A stretch of DNA of 64,000 nt from Oscillospiraceae bacterium (GTDB taxonomy: Bacteria > Bacillota > Clostridia > Oscillospirales > Ruminococcaceae). Positions 37,663 through 46,638 of this stretch are shown one piece after another (positions within the stretch are counted from its first letter, which is position 1; each line of letters opens with the position of its first letter). The stretch lies in NCBI GenBank assembly GCA_021199795.1, contig JAJQHJ010000019.1, positions 62,001 through 126,000 of the forward strand, read 5' to 3'. The notes beneath the pieces are model-generated. The model saw only the letters and a program-made list of their open reading frames with translations. It was not told the origin of the DNA and did not search any database. The position numbers and the translations under genes were made by a program.

Positions 37663-38376
37663 TCAGCATATGGCTTCCAATTCTTTCTTTAGCTCCTTTA
37701 GAATTCTTTTTTCAAGCCTCGAAATATACGACTGAGATATACCAACAATATCTGCAACCTCCTTTTGAGTCATTTCTCTGCCGCCATTCAAGCCAAATCG
37801 CATCTGCATAATCAGCTTTTCTCTGCCGCTGAGGGAATCTACTGCCTTAATGAGAAGCTGAACTTCGGTTTCACCCTCAATCTTTTGATAGACTTCATCC
37901 GGCTCTGTTCCGATAACATCTGACAATAAAAGTTCATTGCCGTCCCAATCAATATTGAGTGGTTCATCTATTGAAACCTCGTTCTTCTGCTGATTGGTCT
38001 TCCGCAGATACATCAGTATTTCATTCTCAATACACCTTGAAGCGTAGGTTGCGAGCTTGATATTCTTCTCCGGATTGAAAGTGTTTACAGCCTTGATAAG
38101 ACCGATTGTACCTATGGAAATCAAATCCTCAATTCCTATACCGGTTGACTCAAATTTTTTGGATATGTACACAACCAGACGCAGATTATGGGTGATCAGG
38201 ATCTCACGTGCCTTTTTCGGATTAGTTGTGAGCATTTCAAATACCCGTCTCTCTTCATCGCCTTTCAATGGAGGAGGAAGAGTATCTGAGCCATTGATAT
38301 AGTCAATTGGCGATGCAAGTCCTAAAAGCTTCAGAATCTTTATCCTGATTCCTCTTAAAAATTTCGGAGTATCCAT
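37663..38376 (-). CDS. sigE: RNA polymerase mother-cell sigma factor pro-SigE
   Basis: Pro-sigma-E (237 residues), synthesised inactive and cleaved by SpoIIGA. The N-terminal pro-sequence is [19 protein letters not shown], amphipathic as in Bacillus. Region 2 reads [20 protein letters not shown] and [15 protein letters not shown]; region 4 reads [22 protein letters not shown] choose ATG 38376 because AAGGATC precedes it and the spoIIGA stop is 11 bases upstream; the longer frame runs back through spoIIGA and would destroy the normal pro-sequence start. Confidence 0.95.
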   Translation of the reverse strand: MDTPKFLRGIRIKILKLLGLASPIDYINGSDTLPPPLKGDEERRVFEMLTTNPKKAREILITHNLRLVVYISKKFESTGIGIEDLISIGTIGLIKAVNTFNPEKNIKLATYASRCIENEILMYLRKTNQQKNEVSIDEPLNIDWDGNELLLSDVIGTEPDEVYQKIEGETEVQLLIKAVDSLSGREKLIMQMRFGLNGGREMTQKEVADIVGISQSYISRLEKRILKELKKELEAIC

Positions 38377-38389
38377 ATTGCAGATCCTT

Positions 38390-39178
38390 TCATTCACGTA
38401 GTATTGCGGGGTTGAATACAGCTCTTCGTTCTCCGCTATCTGTAAATGCCAAAAGCGCATTAACGTTTTTTCTTCTTCCGGTTTCATCCTCTATATAGAG
38501 CTCATCAGGCGAAAAAGCGTATAAGAGCCCCTCCCCATCAATTGTTGAATATGGTACGGCACAGAAGCGTTCCATATCCGGTTTATCTTTTAAACCAGTA
38601 CAAATTATGACTGGCTTACCGCTGAACAGATCAGTCACAGTATTCCCGGTATCTGCAACACCATCAAAGCTATAACGAGTTCCGCCATAATCAAACATCA
38701 CACGATAAGCGTGATTCCGGTCGGCTTTTCTTTCAAGGAAACCGGATATTATCACTGTCAGAACGTAAATAACAGCCGTGAAGAATATAAGCGTTCCAAG
38801 AGATATATCAAAATAAAATGAAGCATTGTTTATGTAAATGATGTCCGTTCCTGTCAGCGACTGAAGAAGATACACTGCTCCTCCAAAGACTATGTTTATT
38901 CCAAGAAATACGGCACAGAGAATAAGGAACCTGAGCTTGCTCATGCCTTTTCTCAGAAATGCCACGGCTACTATCAGCACAAATGAAAGTATCTTCAGAA
39001 ATATAACTCCTATACTTGCAGGAACCACAATTAAGAGTGCCAAAAAACCGCCTACAAAAGCACCTACAGCTATTCTTGCATGAGAAGAGTACTGATGCGA
39101 AAGCTTTGAAGTAAGGCTCAAAGTGAGCCACGTTATGTATGCGTTCACGATTACGAGAGTGTCAAGATAAATACTCAT
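38390..39178 (-). CDS. spoIIGA: Sigma-E processing peptidase SpoIIGA
   Basis: SpoIIGA (262 residues), the membrane aspartic protease that activates pro-SigE in the mother cell. Five hydrophobic helices occupy residues 1-147. The cytoplasmic protease domain has the catalytic motif DTGN at residues 176-179 ([20 protein letters not shown]). The N-terminus [14 protein letters not shown] matches the family start, so I use ATG 39178; an ATG six codons upstream lies in the promoter -10 region, and the open frame beyond that is spurious. It is followed directly by sigE. Confidence 0.92.
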   Translation of the reverse strand: MSIYLDTLVIVNAYITWLTLSLTSKLSHQYSSHARIAVGAFVGGFLALLIVVPASIGVIFLKILSFVLIVAVAFLRKGMSKLRFLILCAVFLGINIVFGGAVYLLQSLTGTDIIYINNASFYFDISLGTLIFFTAVIYVLTVIISGFLERKADRNHAYRVMFDYGGTRYSFDGVADTGNTVTDLFSGKPVIICTGLKDKPDMERFCAVPYSTIDGEGLLYAFSPDELYIEDETGRRKNVNALLAFTDSGERRAVFNPAILRE

Positions 39179-39194
39179 GTCTGTCACCAGCTTC

Positions 39195-39228
39195 ATTTTA
39201 TCTCTATGTGACAACAGATTTTGTCGAA
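39195..39228 (-). promoter_or_regulatory. Spo0A box and long-spacer promoter before spoIIGA
   Basis: Minus strand TTCGACA (39222-39228) is a consensus Spo0A box and also a near -35 hexamer. It is followed after 21 bases by TAAAAT (39195-39200). An overlong spacer with a Spo0A box at the -35 region is the design of the Bacillus spoIIG promoter. The leader would be only about ten bases. Confidence 0.55.
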
Positions 39229-39253
39229 CAGGGTACAAGCGGTATAAAAATAA

Positions 39254-39281
39254 AAAGGCTTCACAATCATGTGAAGCCTTT
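39254..39281 (-). terminator. Terminator after the M18 aminopeptidase gene
   Basis: Perfect 11-base arms (39254-39264 and 39271-39281), six-base loop, followed leftward by TTATTTTTA. Isolates spoIIGA from the upstream housekeeping block. Confidence 0.88.
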
Positions 39282-39296
39282 ACAGAATGCAAATAA

Positions 39297-40715
39297 TCAG
39301 TTCTTGAAGAAGACTGCAAATCCCTTGTAAGCCATGTAAACATCAAGCTTCGCGGTGACCTCATAGGGAGAATGCATCGAAAGCACCGGAACACCGACAT
39401 CGACAACATCAACGCCAAGATTTGCGACATACGCCGCAACTGTTCCGCCACCACCAAGGTCTACTCGACCGAGTTCACAAGTCTGCCAGATAACATCGTT
39501 TGAATCAAAGATGCTTCTGACGTGAGAAACGAATTCTGCATGAGCATCGTTACAGCCGCTCTTGCCACGTGAGCCAGTGAACTTGCACATAGCAACGCCA
39601 TAGTTGCAGTAGGAAGCATTTCTTGAATCATTAACCTCCGGGAAAGTAGGATCAAATGCCGCAGATACATCAGCAGAGAGGCAGGATGAATGAGCCAAAA
39701 CAGTAGGAGCATCAGTTCCTGCATTCTTCGCAATATGGAAGATGAAGTCTTCAAGATAATGGCTCTGAAGTCCAGTGTTGCCCATGCTTCCGATTTCCTC
39801 TTTATCGGTGAGAACGGTGACGCATGTGGTTTCCGGATTCTCGCAATCCAGGATTGCTTCCAAAGCAGTGTATGCACAGGATCTGTCATCCTGTCCATAT
39901 GCGGCAATAAGACCTCTGTCGAGTCCAACGTCTCTTGCCTTGAACGTAGGTACAACCTCAAGCTCAGCTGAGATAAAGTCGTCCTCGACTATTCCGTACT
40001 TCTCAAAGAGTATTGAAAGAACATTGAGCTTTACTTTTTCAGAAACTTCATCGTCATTAAACGGGCGTGAGCCGATGAGGACATTCAGTTCCTCGCCTCT
40101 GATGCCGTCGCCGAGAGTCCTCTTGGACTGCTCCTGAGCAAGATGTGGAAGAAGGTCGGTAATTATGAAGATGGGATCGCTTTCGTCTTCACCGATTGTT
40201 ACGTTTACTTTCTCGCCATTTGCCTTATAAATAACGCCGTGAAGAGCAAGCGGGATTGTTGGCCACTGATATTTTCTTATACCACCATAATAGTGAGTCT
40301 TAAGCAGACAAAGCTCATTTGACTCATAAACCGGGTGCTGCTTGAGGTCAAGTCTCGGAGAGTCGATGTGAGCAGCAGCTATTTTGACGCCATTCTCAAG
40401 GGGTTCGGTACCGAATACGCAGAGAACTATGCTCTTACCATGATTGTTCCAATAGACTTTCTCGCCTGCTGAATACGCTTTCTTGGAGTCATACTCTTTG
40501 AAACCTTTTTCTACTGCAAGCTTGACAGCGGTTTCTGTAGCTTCGCGCTCAGTTTTGGAGCTATCAAGGAAGCTCTTGTAGCCCTCACAGAAGCAATCTA
40601 CTGCTTCCTTTTCCTGGTCGCTTATCTTGAGCATCCCATTTTTCTTCTGAGAAAAGAGCTTCTCCTGAAGTTCTTTACCCTGAGATTTTTCTTTTTCGTT
40701 TTTTACTTCTGACAT
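39297..40715 (-). CDS. M18-family aspartyl-type aminopeptidase
   Basis: A 472-residue metallo-aminopeptidase of family M18, which removes N-terminal acidic residues. Zinc ligands and core motifs are visible: AAHIDSPRLDLKQHP (His-Asp), AYGQDDRSCAYTALEA, TDKEEIGSMGNTGLQ (catalytic Glu pair) and a C-terminal VPVLSMHSPYEV with the last His ligand. Length fits the family. It is the last gene of the leftward block from DUF951/prfA and ends at a strong terminator. Cytoplasmic; no signal peptide. Confidence 0.93.
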   Translation of the reverse strand: MSEVKNEKEKSQGKELQEKLFSQKKNGMLKISDQEKEAVDCFCEGYKSFLDSSKTEREATETAVKLAVEKGFKEYDSKKAYSAGEKVYWNNHGKSIVLCVFGTEPLENGVKIAAAHIDSPRLDLKQHPVYESNELCLLKTHYYGGIRKYQWPTIPLALHGVIYKANGEKVNVTIGEDESDPIFIITDLLPHLAQEQSKRTLGDGIRGEELNVLIGSRPFNDDEVSEKVKLNVLSILFEKYGIVEDDFISAELEVVPTFKARDVGLDRGLIAAYGQDDRSCAYTALEAILDCENPETTCVTVLTDKEEIGSMGNTGLQSHYLEDFIFHIAKNAGTDAPTVLAHSSCLSADVSAAFDPTFPEVNDSRNASYCNYGVAMCKFTGSRGKSGCNDAHAEFVSHVRSIFDSNDVIWQTCELGRVDLGGGGTVAAYVANLGVDVVDVGVPVLSMHSPYEVTAKLDVYMAYKGFAVFFKN

Positions 40716-40722
40716 GATAAAA

Positions 40723-41301
40723 TCATCCTTTCGCTAAAATTTCTGTATATTTATCATATGCTTTCATTATCTTTCTTACGTAATGCCGGGTGTTGCTTCC
40801 CTCAAAATCAGCTATATCAGGATTATCAAGAGAAACAATTCCATCCTCTATCCAACCGTCAACCTCACCTATTCCTGAATGATATGCTGCGGCAGCAAGC
40901 TCATAGCTCCCATATCTGTCATACAGAAAAGCGAGCATATAGCAGCCATACATGATACTGTATTCTGGAGTAAACATATCACTATAGGTAAGTTCATCCT
41001 CGTCAAGCTTTGAACTTACCCAATCGAACGAGTCTTCAATAATCTGCATAAGCCCAATAGCTCCGGCATCAGAAACAGCACCTGGATCAAAATTTGACTC
41101 AGTCTTTATGACTGCAAATACAAACGCCTTGTCTATTCCGAATTCCTCACTGTATTTTTCAACCAATTCACTGTAATCAGTTCTATAGCTTTCCTGCCCG
41201 AACCAATATGGCATATAGCCGAACAGGAACGCTCCCAGGAATCCGACAAACAATATAAGAAGCAAAAATGCGGCTATTCTCTTAATCACAGTCATCAGCA
41301 T
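40723..41301 (-). CDS. Membrane-anchored lytic transglycosylase (SLT domain)
   Basis: A 192-residue protein with an N-terminal membrane anchor (about 8-30) and one soluble-lytic-transglycosylase domain. The catalytic Glu is in FAVIKTESNFDPGAVSDAG, followed by GLMQI, then YGCYMLAFLYDRYGSYELAAAAYHSG. It cleaves peptidoglycan glycan strands to 1,6-anhydro ends. It overlaps the coaE stop by 20 bases and has two possible starts (41301 or 41295); AAGGCGG lies just upstream. Substrate is inferred from the family. Confidence 0.9.
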   Translation of the reverse strand: MLMTVIKRIAAFLLLILFVGFLGAFLFGYMPYWFGQESYRTDYSELVEKYSEEFGIDKAFVFAVIKTESNFDPGAVSDAGAIGLMQIIEDSFDWVSSKLDEDELTYSDMFTPEYSIMYGCYMLAFLYDRYGSYELAAAAYHSGIGEVDGWIEDGIVSLDNPDIADFEGSNTRHYVRKIMKAYDKYTEILAKG

Positions 41302-41911
41302 ACAACCGCCTTAATTCGTTGATAACGTAAGTAGTTTTTTCTCTGAGACTGTCGATATCAGAATCATTTACTATGACGTATTGAGACTTGCTCGTGAACA
41401 ACTCATCTGACTTCTGCGAACCAAGCCTGGATTTTACCATTTCAACAGGTATGCCGTCACGCTCTAAAACTCTCTGTATTTTGAGCTCCAAGGGTGCTGT
41501 AACACTCACTATAGATGAACAGATATCGTCAAGCCCACTCTCAAAAAGCGTTGGAGCATCAAGGAGTACAAGACTTTCCCCTGCTCTTCTGTAAACTTCA
41601 ATCTGCCGGAAAACCTCTCTTAGTATGTATGGAAAAATCACATCAGTATAAGCTTTAAGCTTCTCACCATTACAGAATACTATCCCAGCAAGCTTTTGTC
41701 TGTCAAGACCGCACAATGACACGCAATCCGGAAAAAGTTTACTAACTTCACTCACGAAGTCTTTACATAAGGACACTTTGTGAGAAATCTCATCAGCATC
41801 TATTGTCGGAAAACCCTCACCGGCAAAAATTCTGCTGACGGTAGACTTTCCCGCACCACTCTGACCGGTGAGCCCTATTATTCTTATATTATCCGATTCA
41901 AATAGTCCCAT
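41282..41911 (-). CDS. coaE: Dephospho-CoA kinase
   Basis: CoaE (209 residues) carries out the last step of coenzyme A synthesis. P-loop GLTGQSGAGKSTVSRIF is at residues 13-29; DADEISHKV and the lid LVLLDAPTLFESGLDD, together with RVLERDGIPVEMVKSRLGSQ, are family blocks. It overlaps the following transglycosylase gene and lies 17 bases after the Sua5-type gene. Confidence 0.94.
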   Translation of the reverse strand: MGLFESDNIRIIGLTGQSGAGKSTVSRIFAGEGFPTIDADEISHKVSLCKDFVSEVSKLFPDCVSLCGLDRQKLAGIVFCNGEKLKAYTDVIFPYILREVFRQIEVYRRAGESLVLLDAPTLFESGLDDICSSIVSVTAPLELKIQRVLERDGIPVEMVKSRLGSQKSDELFTSKSQYVIVNDSDIDSLREKTTYVINELRRLYADDCD

Positions 41912-41928
41912 CGGTTAGTCTCCTATCA

Positions 41929-42942
41929 CTATAGCTTAATCAGATTAAAACCTGCTGAACGAAGAATTCTGTTGTACACAGCAAGCCCTACTCCGGATTT
42001 CTCAGGGCACCTTGCATAGACACGTTCGGCACCCATTTCATCAAACTGCCTTAGCCGTTCAAACAGATTGTGAGCTTGTTCCATTGAGTCATCCCCATAT
42101 GTGAGATATGGAACGCTTTCAATTGCTTCATTTTCATCAAAAAGAAGACAATATGTGTTTTCGGTCTTATTCTCGTTGACATACTTCCTGAAGCCCTCGA
42201 TATCACTGTCAATAAGAATTACATCTGCTTTCGGGGAGTAATGCTTATACTTCATTCCCGGCGAACGTACAACAGTATCGCTTGAAAGCTTTGCGGTAAC
42301 TCCCTCGTCGATTATTACGTTATTACAAACTTTCAGAAGATCCTCTCTGGATATTCCTCCCGGACGAAGAATTCTGATTCCGTCATTCTCGAACGTAATG
42401 ACAGTCGATTCAACTCCGACATCAGATTCCCCACCATCTACAATAGCGGAAATCCTGCCAGACATGTCTTCGTATACCCTCTGAGCATTGGTAGGGCTCG
42501 GACTTCCGGAAAGATTGGCGGACGGAGCAGCAAGAGGAAGACCAGATTTTTCTATTATCCTTTGCGCTACAGGATTCGATGGGAATCTGATGCCAACAGT
42601 ATCGAGTCCCCCACTTGTAACAAGTGGTATCGAATCTTTCTTAGGCATAATCATTGTAAGTGGTCCAGCCCAGAATAACTCTGCACATTTGTAAGCAAGC
42701 TCCGGGACACTTTCGGCGATATCATAAACCATATCAAAATTGCAGATATGCACTATAAGTGGGTTATCACATGGGCGGTTCTTGGCTGCAAATATCTTCC
42801 TGACAGCGTTTTCATCGAAAGCGTTTGCCGCAAGACCGTAAACCGTTTCAGTAGGTATTGCGACTACCTCTCCCTGTCTGATTAGCTCAGCCGCTTCTGA
42901 AATATCATTATCACTGGTACCCAGTAAAAGTGTTTCCATCAT
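41929..42942 (-). CDS. Threonylcarbamoyl-AMP synthase (Sua5 type)
   Basis: A long-form Sua5/YwlC-type enzyme (337 residues) that makes threonylcarbamoyl-AMP for the t6A37 modification of ANN-decoding tRNAs. The YrdC domain covers about 10-200 (GEVVAIPTETVYGLAANAF, KNRPCDNPLIVHI, GLPLAAPSANLSG, STVITF). A separate C-terminal Sua5 domain runs from about 235 to 337 (SPGMKYKHYSPKADVILI). The start overlaps the prfA stop as ATGA. prfA next to this gene is a common pairing. Confidence 0.93.
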   Translation of the reverse strand: MMETLLLGTSDNDISEAAELIRQGEVVAIPTETVYGLAANAFDENAVRKIFAAKNRPCDNPLIVHICNFDMVYDIAESVPELAYKCAELFWAGPLTMIMPKKDSIPLVTSGGLDTVGIRFPSNPVAQRIIEKSGLPLAAPSANLSGSPSPTNAQRVYEDMSGRISAIVDGGESDVGVESTVITFENDGIRILRPGGISREDLLKVCNNVIIDEGVTAKLSSDTVVRSPGMKYKHYSPKADVILIDSDIEGFRKYVNENKTENTYCLLFDENEAIESVPYLTYGDDSMEQAHNLFERLRQFDEMGAERVYARCPEKSGVGLAVYNRILRSAGFNLIKL

Positions 42943-44015
42943 ATTTCACCTGCTTGACTGGCAAGCTTCGCCGCCTGATCGGCTGTCGCAAGTGAGTCAA
43001 TCAACTCGTCCAGATCACCATTAAGTATTGAATCAAGCTTGTACAAGGTCAATCCGATTCTGTGGTCGCTCACTCTGCCCTCAGGAAAGTTATAGGTTCT
43101 TATTCTCTCAGAACGGTCTCCTGTTCCTATCTGAGAACGACGTTCGCCTGCAATGGCTTTATCCTGCTCTTCCTGCTTCATTTCAAGAAGCCTAGAGCAC
43201 AGTACTTTCATCGCCCTGTCTTTATTTTTCTGCTGGCTTCGCTCATCCTGACATTCAACAACCATGCCAGTCGGCAAATGCGTAATTCTCACCGCAGACT
43301 CTGTCTTATTTATATGCTGACCACCTGCGCCGGAAGCTCTGAATACGTCTATCTTCAAATCCTTATCGTCAATATTGAGCTCAACATTCTCGGCTTCAGG
43401 AAGCACAGCAACAGTCGCAGTCGAGGTCTGAATTCTACCCTGAGATTCAGTTTCAGGCACCCTCTGGACTCTGTGAACACCGCTTTCATACTTGAATCGG
43501 GAATACGCTCCCACACCCTCAACTGAGAATGAAACCTCCTTGAAACCTCCGAGTTCAGTTCTGTTTGCTCCCAAAACCTCAGTCTTCCACTTCTTTGTGT
43601 CAGAGTACATGGTATACATTCTGAAAAGCGAGCCTGCAAAAAGGGCAGCTTCCTCACCACCGGCACCAGCGCGGATTTCTATAATAACATTTCTCGAATC
43701 GTTTGGGTCTTTTGGCAGAAGAAGAAGCTTCAGCTCTTCTGTAGTTCTTGCAATCTCTTCTTTTGCTTCTCTTAGCTGTTCTTCAGCCATCAGCTTGAAA
43801 TCCGGGTCGGATTCGTTTTTTATAAGCTCCTCCGCTTCGGATTTGGCTTCCTCGGCTCTTAAATATGCCTTATACATATCAATTATAGGCGTGAGCTGAT
43901 TATATTCTTTCATTAAGTTCCTATATAGTTCGCCGCTTCCGGCAATTTCCGGTTGCATCAGACGCTCATTGATTTCGTTATATCTGTCGAGCAATGCGGC
44001 TAATTTTTCAAGCAT
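42939..44015 (-). CDS. prfA: Peptide chain release factor 1
   Basis: RF1 (358 residues), releasing peptides at UAA and UAG. The catalytic GGQ is in FRASGAGGQHINKTES near residue 235. The stop-codon recognition loop contains RVPETESQGRIQTSTATV (the PxT-type motif here is P-E-T). N-terminal helical domain LLDRYNEINERL and C-terminal SDHRIGLTLYKLDSIL are normal. Note that no prmC methyltransferase gene adjoins it. It overlaps the sua5-type gene downstream. Confidence 0.97.
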   Translation of the reverse strand: MLEKLAALLDRYNEINERLMQPEIAGSGELYRNLMKEYNQLTPIIDMYKAYLRAEEAKSEAEELIKNESDPDFKLMAEEQLREAKEEIARTTEELKLLLLPKDPNDSRNVIIEIRAGAGGEEAALFAGSLFRMYTMYSDTKKWKTEVLGANRTELGGFKEVSFSVEGVGAYSRFKYESGVHRVQRVPETESQGRIQTSTATVAVLPEAENVELNIDDKDLKIDVFRASGAGGQHINKTESAVRITHLPTGMVVECQDERSQQKNKDRAMKVLCSRLLEMKQEEQDKAIAGERRSQIGTGDRSERIRTYNFPEGRVSDHRIGLTLYKLDSILNGDLDELIDSLATADQAAKLASQAGEI

Positions 44016-44028
44016 TCATATCCATCCT

Positions 44029-44232
44029 TTATTGTTTATCGGGTGTCTCTCTTTCATCTGTGTTGATACTTTTCACGTTCTTTTCAGCTTTAGAACGGAG
44101 TATCATGAATTCATGTCCACAGCCCTCGCACTTAAGCTTAAAATCCATTCCGGAGCGGAGCACACGCATTTTATTAGAGCCACATGGATGCGGCTTTTTC
44201 ATCGTAAGAACGTCGCCTTTTCTTATGTCCAT
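44029..44232 (-). CDS. DUF951-family small zinc-ribbon-like protein
   Basis: A 67-residue DUF951 protein of unknown function. The N-terminal block MDIRKGDVLTMKKPHPCGS and the RSGMDFKLKCEGCGHE segment give three Cys and two His in a ribbon-like arrangement; the C-terminal 20 residues are charged. Start ATG 44232 follows AGGAGG by seven bases (the frame is open seven codons further). It leads the prfA block from a good promoter and is divergent from the S1-domain gene. Confidence 0.88.
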   Translation of the reverse strand: MDIRKGDVLTMKKPHPCGSNKMRVLRSGMDFKLKCEGCGHEFMILRSKAEKNVKSINTDERETPDKQ

Positions 44233-44257
44233 ACTCGTTCCTCCTGAACTCAAATGT

Positions 44258-44286
44258 ATTATAGCACAGTATTCTCATATTCGCAA
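44258..44286 (-). promoter_or_regulatory. Promoter for DUF951-prfA block
   Basis: Minus strand: TTGCGA (44281-44286), 17-base spacer, perfect TATAAT (44258-44263) with extended TGC. Strong match, 26 bases from the start codon. Confidence 0.78.
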
Positions 44287-44323
44287 TATTGAACTTTCGC
44301 TCTCAGGTCTATAAAAATCCAGA

Positions 44324-44351
44324 TTGACATATTATTTAACAGTCGTATACC
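44324..44351 (+). promoter_or_regulatory. Promoter for the S1-domain gene
   Basis: Perfect TTGACA (44324-44329), 16-base spacer, TATACC (44346-44351), 23 bases before the start codon. Good -35, moderate -10. Confidence 0.65.
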
Positions 44352-44374
44352 GATAGGGAAAGGAAGGCACACTA

Positions 44375-45292
44375 ATGACAAAATTTCCGCCGGAGGGGCA
44401 CCTGATAAAGAGCTCAGAAAATATAGAATACCTGAGTTCAACTGATAGTCTCAAAAAAGCAATGGATGAGGAAATCATCCTCGAGGCAAAAGCTGATATG
44501 TGTACATCAACTCACGATTTAGTAGTCAATCTTCCTTGCATGAATGCAATCATGCCAAGAGAAGAGTGCGCAGTAGGCATCAGTGAGGGAAAAACAAAAG
44601 ATATTGCAATAATTTCAAGGGTCGGAAGACCGGTTATGTTCAATATAATCGGATTCACCGAGAATCAAGGCAAAACCACAGCACTTCTCTCGAGAAGAAA
44701 GGCACAGGAAAAATGTACAAAAGAGTATCTGTCTGAGCTTTCGTGCGGCGAGGTCATAGATGCCAGAGTCACTCATATTGAGCAATTCGGTTGCTTTGTA
44801 GATATAGGGTGTGGAATTCCGTCAATGATACCGATAGATGAGATTTCAGTTTCAAGAATATCTTCGCCAGCAGACAGATTCACTATTGGCGAATGTATAA
44901 AAGTGGTCTACAAAGGCACAGATGGCGACAAGTTCTACATATCGCATAAAGAGCTCCTGGGAACATGGGAAGAGAACGCAGATATGTTCTCAGCTGGCGA
45001 GACCGTCAGAGGAATTGTCAGAAGTGTTGAAAGCTATGGGATTTTTGTGGAGCTTGCACCAAACCTTGCTGGGTTGGCTGAACCGAAAAGCGGTGTCAGC
45101 GTCGGGCAGACTGCAAGCGTTTACATCAAGTCCATAAATCCGGAAAAAATGAAAATCAAGCTCATTATAGTTGACGCATCTGACACACCACTACGCTTTG
45201 AAAATCGATATTTCATAACTGATGGAATAATTGATCGCTGGCAATATTCACCTGACAGTTCATCCAGGCTCATAGAGACAATTTTTGAGTAA
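44375..45292 (+). CDS. S1-domain RNA-binding protein
   Basis: A 305-residue protein with at least two S1/OB RNA-binding repeats: about 123-190 (GEVIDARVTHIEQFGCFVDIG, then SMIPIDEIS) and about 207-275 (GETVRGIVRSVESYGIFVEL, then LAGLAEPKSG). A degenerate third repeat may precede them (EEIILEAKADMCTSTHDLVV). It resembles Clostridial S1-like proteins rather than full ribosomal protein S1, which is longer. AAAGGAAGG precedes the ATG. It ends five bases from the convergent rarA stop with no terminator visible between them. Confidence 0.85.
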   Translation: MTKFPPEGHLIKSSENIEYLSSTDSLKKAMDEEIILEAKADMCTSTHDLVVNLPCMNAIMPREECAVGISEGKTKDIAIISRVGRPVMFNIIGFTENQGKTTALLSRRKAQEKCTKEYLSELSCGEVIDARVTHIEQFGCFVDIGCGIPSMIPIDEISVSRISSPADRFTIGECIKVVYKGTDGDKFYISHKELLGTWEENADMFSAGETVRGIVRSVESYGIFVELAPNLAGLAEPKSGVSVGQTASVYIKSINPEKMKIKLIIVDASDTPLRFENRYFITDGIIDRWQYSPDSSSRLIETIFE

Positions 45293-45297
45293 GGCTC

Positions 45298-46566
45298 TTA
45301 TTTTTTGCCCTTTATCTTATCCCAGTACTCTTTAGCAGCTTGCTCGGTTTTATTATCACCGTAGGTATAATACTTCCTATCCTTAAGATTATCCGGCAGG
45401 TACTGCTGTTCTACCCATGAGTTCGGATAAGAATGAGGATACTTATAGCCCTGAGCTTTGCCAAGCGCAGCTGAACCGGCATAATGCCCATCCTGAAGAT
45501 AGCTTGGAATGTCTCCTGAATCACCGGCTCTTATGTCTGCTATAGCTTCATCAATAGCACAGATTCCACTGTTTGATTTCGGAGCTGTAGCCAGAAGTAT
45601 GACTGCTTCAGCAAGCGGAAGCCTTGCTTCGGGGAGCCCCAACTGCATTGCACTGTCAACGCAAGCTTTTACGATGGAGATAGCCTGCGGATAAGCAAGC
45701 CCCACATCCTCACATGCTATTACAAGTAGTCTTCTTGAAAGCGAGATTATATCTCCCGCCTCCATAAGCCTTGCAGCATAGTGCAATGCCGCATTTTCAT
45801 CAGAGCCCCGAATTGACTTCTGAAGAGCTGACAGGATATTGTAGTGTTCGTCTCCGTCGCGATCATATCGCATATTGCTTCTTTGGGTAAGAAGCTTAGC
45901 GTTTTCTAGTGTTACTACAATACAGTCGTCTTTTGTATCGGCTGAAAGCACACATAGCTCAACTGTATTGATAGACTTTCTGACATCACCACCGCAGCCA
46001 TGAGCTATATGCTCAATAACGCCGCTTTCAAGGCGAAGCTTCTTTCCCATTTCATCAGCACAAATCTGAAAAGCTCTCTTGATTGCCGGAGCTATCTCAT
46101 CTGGAGGCACCGGAAGAAATTCAAATACAGTCGATCGACTAATTATCGCGTTGTAAACTGAAAAATAAGGATTTTCCGTAGTTGAAGATATAAGAGTTAT
46201 CTTTCCGTTTTCAATGTACTCAAGAAGAGATTGTTGTTGCTTCTTATTGAGGTACTGAATCTCGTCAAGGTAGAGAAGTATTCCGTTATAGCCAAAAAGT
46301 GAATCAGCATCAGTGATTATGCCCTTGATATCCTGCACTGAGGCAGATGTGCCGTTTAGCTTGTACATACGCATATTTGCATTATCAGCTATAATTCTTG
46401 CTACTGTAGTCTTTCCGATTCCAGATGGACCGTAGAATATCATGTTGGGGATATGTCCGCTGTCGATGATTCTTCTTAATGGCTTGTTCTTGCCGAGTAG
46501 ATGCGATTGACCAACTACATCATCAAGAGTTTTCGGTCTGATTTTATCAGCTAAAGGTGATCCCAT
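45298..46566 (-). CDS. rarA: Replication-associated recombination ATPase RarA
   Basis: RarA/MgsA (422 residues), an AAA+ clamp-loader-like ATPase acting at stalled forks. PLADKIRPKTLDDVVGQSHLLG is the family N-terminus. Walker A is FYGPSGIGKTTVARI, Walker B ILLYLDEIQYLNK, sensor TLISSTTENPYFS. The C-terminal tetramerisation part has KSIRGSDENAALHYAARLMEAGD, followed by EDVGLAYPQA. I use ATG 46566, preceded by AAAGGG; an earlier in-frame ATG at 46593 is possible. Confidence 0.95.
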   Translation of the reverse strand: MGSPLADKIRPKTLDDVVGQSHLLGKNKPLRRIIDSGHIPNMIFYGPSGIGKTTVARIIADNANMRMYKLNGTSASVQDIKGIITDADSLFGYNGILLYLDEIQYLNKKQQQSLLEYIENGKITLISSTTENPYFSVYNAIISRSTVFEFLPVPPDEIAPAIKRAFQICADEMGKKLRLESGVIEHIAHGCGGDVRKSINTVELCVLSADTKDDCIVVTLENAKLLTQRSNMRYDRDGDEHYNILSALQKSIRGSDENAALHYAARLMEAGDIISLSRRLLVIACEDVGLAYPQAISIVKACVDSAMQLGLPEARLPLAEAVILLATAPKSNSGICAIDEAIADIRAGDSGDIPSYLQDGHYAGSAALGKAQGYKYPHSYPNSWVEQQYLPDNLKDRKYYTYGDNKTEQAAKEYWDKIKGKK

Positions 46567-46638
46567 CTCATATTCCCTTTCTACCATAGCCAAAAGTGGC
46601 GCATTTCCATGTTAACCGTGAAAGTGCGCCCTTATAAT

